A stretch of DNA of 64,000 bases, taken from NCBI GenBank assembly GCA_049975365.1, contig JBNGDS010000004.1, positions 28,879 to 92,878 on the forward strand. Reading direction: 5' to 3'. Source of the stretch: DSBG01 sp049975365 (lineage in GTDB: Bacteria > Desulfobacterota > Desulfomonilia > UBA1062). Below, in pieces: positions 59,731 to 64,000 of this stretch (position 1 is its first letter; each line of letters begins with the position of its first letter). Under the pieces are notes generated by a model. That model had not been told where the DNA came from, did not search any database, and saw only the letters and a program-made list of their open reading frames with translations. A program made the translations under genes and the position numbers.

Positions 59731-61062
59731 ATGCTGAAATGTGAGACGAAAGAGGATGTCATCAAGGCTGTGAAAGAACAGAACGTGAGCTTCATCCAGT
59801 TCTGGTTCACCGATGTGCTGGGCAGGCTCAAAAGCTTTAATATTACGCCGTCTGAGCTTGAAGAAGGGCTTTCGGAGGGGATGGGATTTGACGGATCGTC
59901 CATCGAGGGATTCGCTCGAATCCACGAGAGCGATATGATCGCCCTTCCGGACCCAACGACATTTCAGCTGCTCCCGTGGAGACCATCGGATTATCCGGTC
60001 GCGAGAATGGTCTGCGATGTCCTGAATCCAGATGGAACTCCCTATGACGGTGATCCGCGGTATGCATTGAAACGGATGCTGAAGAAGATTTCAGACAAAG
60101 GGTATACCTGCTACCTGGGGCCGGAGCTCGAGTACTTCTATTTTGCCAACGACATGAGCCCACAGATCCTGGACAAGGGCGGATACTTCGATGGTCTGCC
60201 CATCGACAAGGGACCGGATATGCGTAGAGACACCATCTTCTCCCTGCAGAAAATGGGCATCCAGGTAGAATACTCTCATCATGAAGTTGCCCCGTCCCAG
60301 CACGAGATCGATCTGAGGTATCAGGAGGCGCTCAAGATGGCCGATACGGTCATGACATACAGGACAGCAGTCAAAGAGATCGCCCGCAGGCACGGTGTAT
60401 ATGCCACCTTCATGCCGAAACCCATAGCCCGTGAGAATGGGAGCGGGATGCACGTCCACCAGTCACTGTTCAAGGGAAAAGAAAATGCATTTTTCGACAA
60501 GGCCGACAAGTATCACCTCTCTACGGTGGCCAAACACTACATAGCCGGCATCCTCACACATGCCCGGGAGATCACCGCGGTAAACAACCAGTGGGTCAAC
60601 TCGTACAAGAGGCTTGTTCCAGGATATGAGGCCCCGGTGTACGTATCGTGGGCGCGTCGGAACCGTTCTGCCATGGTCAGGGTTCCCATGTACAAACCCG
60701 GCAAAGCAAATGCGACGAGGATCGAATTCAGGGCCCCTGATCCTGCCTGCAACCCGTACCTCGCATTCACGGTTCAGATTGCAGCAGGATTAAGGGGAAT
60801 CGAAAAGAAATACCCGTTGCCCGAACCCATCGAGCAGGATATCTTCGAAATGCACGAGAAGGCCCGTGAAGATGCCGGGATCATCTCCCTTCCCGGCAAT
60901 CTCTTTGAGGCAATCCAGGAGGTTTCGAAGAGTGAACTGGTAAGATCGGCCCTCGGTGATCACATCTATGAGAAATTCATAGAGAACAAGAAGAGGGAGT
61001 GGGACGCCTTCAGGATACATGTGAGCAAGTATGAGATTGACACCTATCTCCCTGTACTGTAG
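59731..61062 (+). CDS. glnA: glutamine synthetase type I-alpha
   Basis: 443 residues. FTDVLGRLKSF, GFDGSSIEGFARIHESDM (with the Arg used for feedback control in Bacillus-type enzymes), PELEYFYF, HHEVAPSQHEIDLRY, NGSGMHVHQSLF and RIEFRAPDPACNPYLAF are all in place. The adenylylation loop of the beta type (NLYDL with its Tyr) is replaced by GNLFEAIQEV, and length fits the alpha type, so GlnE-type modification is not expected. Part of the glt operon; AAGGAG before ATG. Confidence 0.95.
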   Translation: MLKCETKEDVIKAVKEQNVSFIQFWFTDVLGRLKSFNITPSELEEGLSEGMGFDGSSIEGFARIHESDMIALPDPTTFQLLPWRPSDYPVARMVCDVLNPDGTPYDGDPRYALKRMLKKISDKGYTCYLGPELEYFYFANDMSPQILDKGGYFDGLPIDKGPDMRRDTIFSLQKMGIQVEYSHHEVAPSQHEIDLRYQEALKMADTVMTYRTAVKEIARRHGVYATFMPKPIARENGSGMHVHQSLFKGKENAFFDKADKYHLSTVAKHYIAGILTHAREITAVNNQWVNSYKRLVPGYEAPVYVSWARRNRSAMVRVPMYKPGKANATRIEFRAPDPACNPYLAFTVQIAAGLRGIEKKYPLPEPIEQDIFEMHEKAREDAGIISLPGNLFEAIQEVSKSELVRSALGDHIYEKFIENKKREWDAFRIHVSKYEIDTYLPVL

Positions 61063-61072
61063 ATCAGTGGCG

Positions 61073-61105
61073 AACCGGAAGGGGTGACCCCACCCCTTCC
61101 GGTTT
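61073..61105 (+). terminator. strong hairpin after glnA, terminator or attenuator
   Basis: AACCGGAAGGGGTG (61073-61086) and CACCCCTTCCGGTT (61091-61104) form a perfect 14-base stem with ACCC loop, 10 bases after the glnA stop. Only three T follow, so termination may be partial and let some transcription into carA. Confidence 0.7.
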
Positions 61106-61148
61106 GATCATGGAGACGGGCCATTCATGGGGGAATAGTGTCGTGGCG

Positions 61149-62297
61149 ATGAACAGGAAGAAGTCGGCTGTCCTCGTTCTGGAAGATGGAAGCATCTTCC
61201 GGGGGTGGGTTTTTGCCGGGGATGGAACCTCGTTCGGAGAGGTTGTCTTCAACACCGGCATGACAGGATACCAGGAGATTCTCACTGATCCTTCATACAA
61301 GGAACAGATTCTCGTGATGACATATCCTCTCATCGGAAATTACGGCATCAACACTTCGGACATGGAATCTGCTCGTATCCATATGGAGGGGTTCATTCTC
61401 CGGGAGTACCATGATTTTCACAGCAACTGGCGGGCATGCACAACACTTCGGGCCTTTCTCGAAGATAACGGAAAGGTCGGCATCGAGGGAATAGATACCC
61501 GTGCCGTGACACGGAAAATCCGTACTGAGGGTGCCATGCGGGGCGTTGTTTCTTCAGCAGTCGATCACGTGGACGACCTTCTCGAACAGGTCAGGGCATA
61601 CCCGGGCCTGATCGGCCGGGATATCGTCACCGAGGTCAGCTGCAGTCAACCCTATGTGTGGAACTGCGGGTCGATCAGCGAGGCGAGTTCATTCTCTCCA
61701 AAAGGAGAGCGTTTCCGGGTCGTTGTCCTCGACTACGGGGTCAAGTTCAATATCCTGAGGAGTCTCGAACAGAGGGGGTGTGAGGTCATCGTCGTTCCGG
61801 CGTCTACATCCTCCCATGACATCCTGCTCCTGGAACCTGATGGTATTCTGCTCTCCAACGGTCCGGGAGATCCGGCACCGTTGAAGAATCTTGTGGAAAC
61901 CGTGAAAGATCTCCTTGGAAGTCAGCCTGTATTCGGTATTTGCCTTGGCCACCAGATATTAGGCCAGGCGCTCGGGGCACGGACCGAAAAGCTCAAATTC
62001 GGCCACCACGGGGTGAATCAGCCCGTCAAGAATCTCAAGACCGGAAGAATAGAGATTTCCTCACAGAATCATGGCTTCGTCGTGGTCACGGAGACACTTC
62101 CCGCGGATACTCAGATAACCCACATCAACCTGAATGACAACACACTTGAAGGCCTCTTTTACCCATCCATGAATGCGTTCAGCGTCCAGTATCACCCCGA
62201 GGCTTCCCCGGGGCCCTCTGATTCACGGTACCTGTTCGACACATTCATGGAGATGCTTTCACACCACAGAAAAAAATCTGGCCTGCAGGTACACTGA
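61149..62297 (+). CDS. carA: carbamoyl-phosphate synthase small (glutaminase) subunit
   Basis: Class I glutamine amidotransferase subunit supplying ammonia for carbamoyl phosphate (arginine and pyrimidines), 382 residues. N-terminal domain: VLEDGSIFRGWVFA, FNTGMTGYQEILTDPSY, GIDTRAVTRKIRTEGAMRG. Amidotransferase: VVLDYGVKFNILRSL, LSNGPGDPAP, nucleophile Cys in GICLGHQILGQALGA, QNHGF and the His/Glu in VQYHPEASPGP. Start at MNRKKSAVL (61149) fits the family; the frame is open to 61104 within the hairpin. carB is not in the window. Confidence 0.94.
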   Translation: MNRKKSAVLVLEDGSIFRGWVFAGDGTSFGEVVFNTGMTGYQEILTDPSYKEQILVMTYPLIGNYGINTSDMESARIHMEGFILREYHDFHSNWRACTTLRAFLEDNGKVGIEGIDTRAVTRKIRTEGAMRGVVSSAVDHVDDLLEQVRAYPGLIGRDIVTEVSCSQPYVWNCGSISEASSFSPKGERFRVVVLDYGVKFNILRSLEQRGCEVIVVPASTSSHDILLLEPDGILLSNGPGDPAPLKNLVETVKDLLGSQPVFGICLGHQILGQALGARTEKLKFGHHGVNQPVKNLKTGRIEISSQNHGFVVVTETLPADTQITHINLNDNTLEGLFYPSMNAFSVQYHPEASPGPSDSRYLFDTFMEMLSHHRKKSGLQVH

Positions 62298-62368
62298 ATG
62301 GCCATTAGCCCTGTGAGCCGAACGGTTCCCTGACGGCTTGAGGGGCCTGGAAGGAAAAGGGGACAGAC

Positions 62369-64000
62369 ATGAGGATTCTCAGAACACTACGCAGGTTCTT
62401 CAGCACATGGCGGGTCTATGTGGGGAGGAACCCCCACGCTCTGCCGGAACGTTCCATCATCCTCTTTCCGTACCAGCCATGTGTGCTCTTCTGCGGACTG
62501 GCTGGCCTCCTGATCATCAAGACGACAAACAAACACCGTGAAGAGGTATTTTTTGATAAGTTTTCCCGGTACACTGAAGCAATACGCTCAAACGGCATTC
62601 AGGATGTCATTTCGGGAAGGGTGTCTCCGGAAGACTACCTGAGCCCCACAGATCTTCAGAAATTTGAGAATGATCTCTACACCCTGAAACAGGATCCGTC
62701 AGCACAGTATCAGCTCTGTGTCAGCGACGGGATGGACAGACTCAGGAAGGTTCGAGAAGACCTCCAGTCCGTCATCGGTTCACAAGAGGCGCTTCTGGAG
62801 GACAATGCCGATCGATTCTCCTCCAGGGAAATCGAGATCATCACGTCCCGGCTCATTGTCCTGAAGGATATCTCCTGGGGCCTCAGCGAAGACCTCATGA
62901 AGAACCAGGATAAAATCCTGGATCTTGCAGGTTCAAGCACACTTCCCGGTCCCCTGTCGTTTTCCACGTATCAGAGAATCAATTTCTGCCTGAACGCCCT
63001 TGACAGGCTCGAAGTCAGGGGGAGAGACTCGTCCGGTGTCCAGATTGTGATCCGACTGGAGGGAGCGGATGCACTTTCCTCCCTGATGGCCCCCATCAAG
63101 GAAAATGGACTCTACGAGGAATTCATTCACCGGGCAAAACCCGGCGATCTCATGAACAAGTCAGTTCATGTTTCTGAGAACAGCCTCATATTCACGTACA
63201 AAACGGCACAGGTTACCGGGGATCTCGGCGTGAATACACAGAAATTGAGGGCCTTTGTCCAGTCGGATTCTCTCCTTCGATTCGTTCTCGAATCACAGGC
63301 ACATACGGAACTCTTCCTTGCGCACACACGGTGGGCCTCTGTCGGGGCCATCAACGAGATCAACGCTCACCCTGTCAACAATTTTTCCGTGGATTCGGGA
63401 AGGAACGGCACATGGGAATTCTCAATCCCACTGAAGAATTATCCCTTTTACGGGAAAGGGTCTTGGGTCATCAATGTTGCACTCAACGGTGACATCGACA
63501 ACTATCACAGCCTCAAGGATTCTCTTGAGATCGTTACCAAACTCGTTGATTCACGGGTGACCACGGACACAAAGGTCATTCCCCTGCAGGTTGAGCGGTA
63601 TCTCATCGAGGGGCATGACCTGAAAGAGGCATTTAGGAGAGCGGTCAATGACTTCGAAGGATCTCATGCCATTGCCATGGAAAGCAATCTCGAGCCCGGC
63701 AAGCTTTTCCTTGCCCTGAAGGGCAGCGGTCAGTCAATCTATGTGGGTCTGTGCAGGAATCACTACATCCTGTCTTCCGAGGTATACGGCCTCGTGGAAG
63801 AAACACCATACTTCATAAAGATGGATGGAGAGAACTCTCGAAACGGAAAAAACTCCCAGTCCCAGGGCCAGATCTTCATCCTGCGGAACAACAATGGAGG
63901 AGGGCTCAAGGGTATCGAGGCGATGTACTACGACGGATACCCCCTGGAGCTGAGTGATTCGCATATCCAGAAAGCCGAAATAACGACCAGGGATATAGAC
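62369..64000 (+). CDS. large GlmS-like class II amidotransferase protein (3' end beyond window)
   Basis: 544 codons are open from ATG 62369 (AAGGAAAAGGGG upstream) to the window end. Class II amidotransferase motifs of GlmS are scattered through it: FCGLAGLL (Cys42, like MCGIVG), then an insertion of ~150 helical residues, LDRLEVRGRDSSGVQI (~212-228; GlmS LEYRGYDSAG), LAHTRWASVGAINEINAHP (~318; GlmS HTRWATHG), ALNGDIDNY (GlmS VHNGIIEN), TTDTKVIPLQVERYL and GSGQSIYVGLCRNHYILSSE. SIS domains would be expected after the window end. The nucleophile is not at the N-terminus; a 41-residue leader would have to be removed, or the domain is inactive. Follows carA by 71 bases. Confidence 0.65.
   Translation, partial: MRILRTLRRFFSTWRVYVGRNPHALPERSIILFPYQPCVLFCGLAGLLIIKTTNKHREEVFFDKFSRYTEAIRSNGIQDVISGRVSPEDYLSPTDLQKFENDLYTLKQDPSAQYQLCVSDGMDRLRKVREDLQSVIGSQEALLEDNADRFSSREIEIITSRLIVLKDISWGLSEDLMKNQDKILDLAGSSTLPGPLSFSTYQRINFCLNALDRLEVRGRDSSGVQIVIRLEGADALSSLMAPIKENGLYEEFIHRAKPGDLMNKSVHVSENSLIFTYKTAQVTGDLGVNTQKLRAFVQSDSLLRFVLESQAHTELFLAHTRWASVGAINEINAHPVNNFSVDSGRNGTWEFSIPLKNYPFYGKGSWVINVALNGDIDNYHSLKDSLEIVTKLVDSRVTTDTKVIPLQVERYLIEGHDLKEAFRRAVNDFEGSHAIAMESNLEPGKLFLALKGSGQSIYVGLCRNHYILSSEVYGLVEETPYFIKMDGENSRNGKNSQSQGQIFILRNNNGGGLKGIEAMYYDGYPLELSDSHIQKAEITTRDID

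Noticed and set aside
1..64000. CRISPR arrays, insertion sequences, prophage, rRNA
   Set aside because: I saw no regularly spaced repeats, no transposase or integrase-like protein and no rRNA-like sequence. Only one tRNA was found.

Overview
The window (64 kb, roughly 54-56% GC by eye, no plasmid, phage or insertion-sequence genes) looks like a chromosome piece of a strictly anaerobic bacterium, most likely Desulfobacterota/syntroph-like. This is inferred from the gene content: 2-hydroxyacyl-CoA dehydratase/benzoyl-CoA-reductase-type enzymes with their activators, a CooC-type Ni ATPase with an acetyl-CoA-synthase-like protein, an ADP-forming acyl-CoA synthetase subunit, sigma-54 promoters and an archaeal-style split glutamate synthase. 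No marker gene fixes the taxon.

Layout. 0-13 kb: housekeeping and membrane functions: end of a ThDP enzyme, SagB-type nitroreductase, alpha/beta hydrolase, hflKC, a zinc-uptake operon (small Cys-rich ribbon-helix-helix regulator, znuA-znuC-znuB), a polymer-forming membrane protein, a flavin-binding protein, an ADP-ribosylglycohydrolase and a hybrid histidine kinase broken by an (AT)n frameshift. 13.4-33.2 kb: one long minus-strand catabolic cluster of about 20 genes. It starts at a strong TTGACA-16-TACTAT promoter overlapped by a palindrome and encodes two acyl-CoA dehydrogenases, three related helical proteins of unknown function, an internal TetR regulator, two dehydratase/reductase subunit pairs, three ATPase activators, two small proteins, an ACS-beta middle-domain homologue, a CooC-like ATPase, an enoyl-CoA hydratase, an acyl-CoA synthetase alpha subunit and a radical SAM protein. 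A second TetR with a matching DNA-reading region lies just upstream. 33.5-42 kb: a polar amino-acid ABC transporter, tRNA-Thr(CGT), and assorted single genes (SprT-like, dodecin, hotdog-fold, hemolysin III, GNAT, YciI, nitroreductase, PilZ).

42-64 kb is a nitrogen-assimilation island: purF, an AsnRS-like asparagine synthetase candidate, amt-glnB-glnD, a KaiC/PEP-synthase-like protein translationally coupled to a NifA-like sigma-54 activator, a three-gene glutamate synthase, glnA, carA and the start of a large GlmS-like protein. Four transcription units (purF, asn-like, amt, glt) each carry a GG-N10-GC sigma-54 promoter preceded, about 95-260 bp upstream, by copies of a palindrome close to TGAACAAATTTGTTCA, in several cases as pairs about 30 bp apart. 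I infer a dedicated regulon controlled by the activator encoded in its middle. glnD carries an in-frame TAG exactly where a Trp codon is expected, separating its catalytic half from its ACT sensor half.

The two most unusual systems are (1) the catabolic cluster that couples a BCR/HAD-type ATP-driven reductase to a CooC/ACS-like nickel module and an unknown helical protein family, and (2) the self-contained sigma-54 nitrogen regulon with its own operator.
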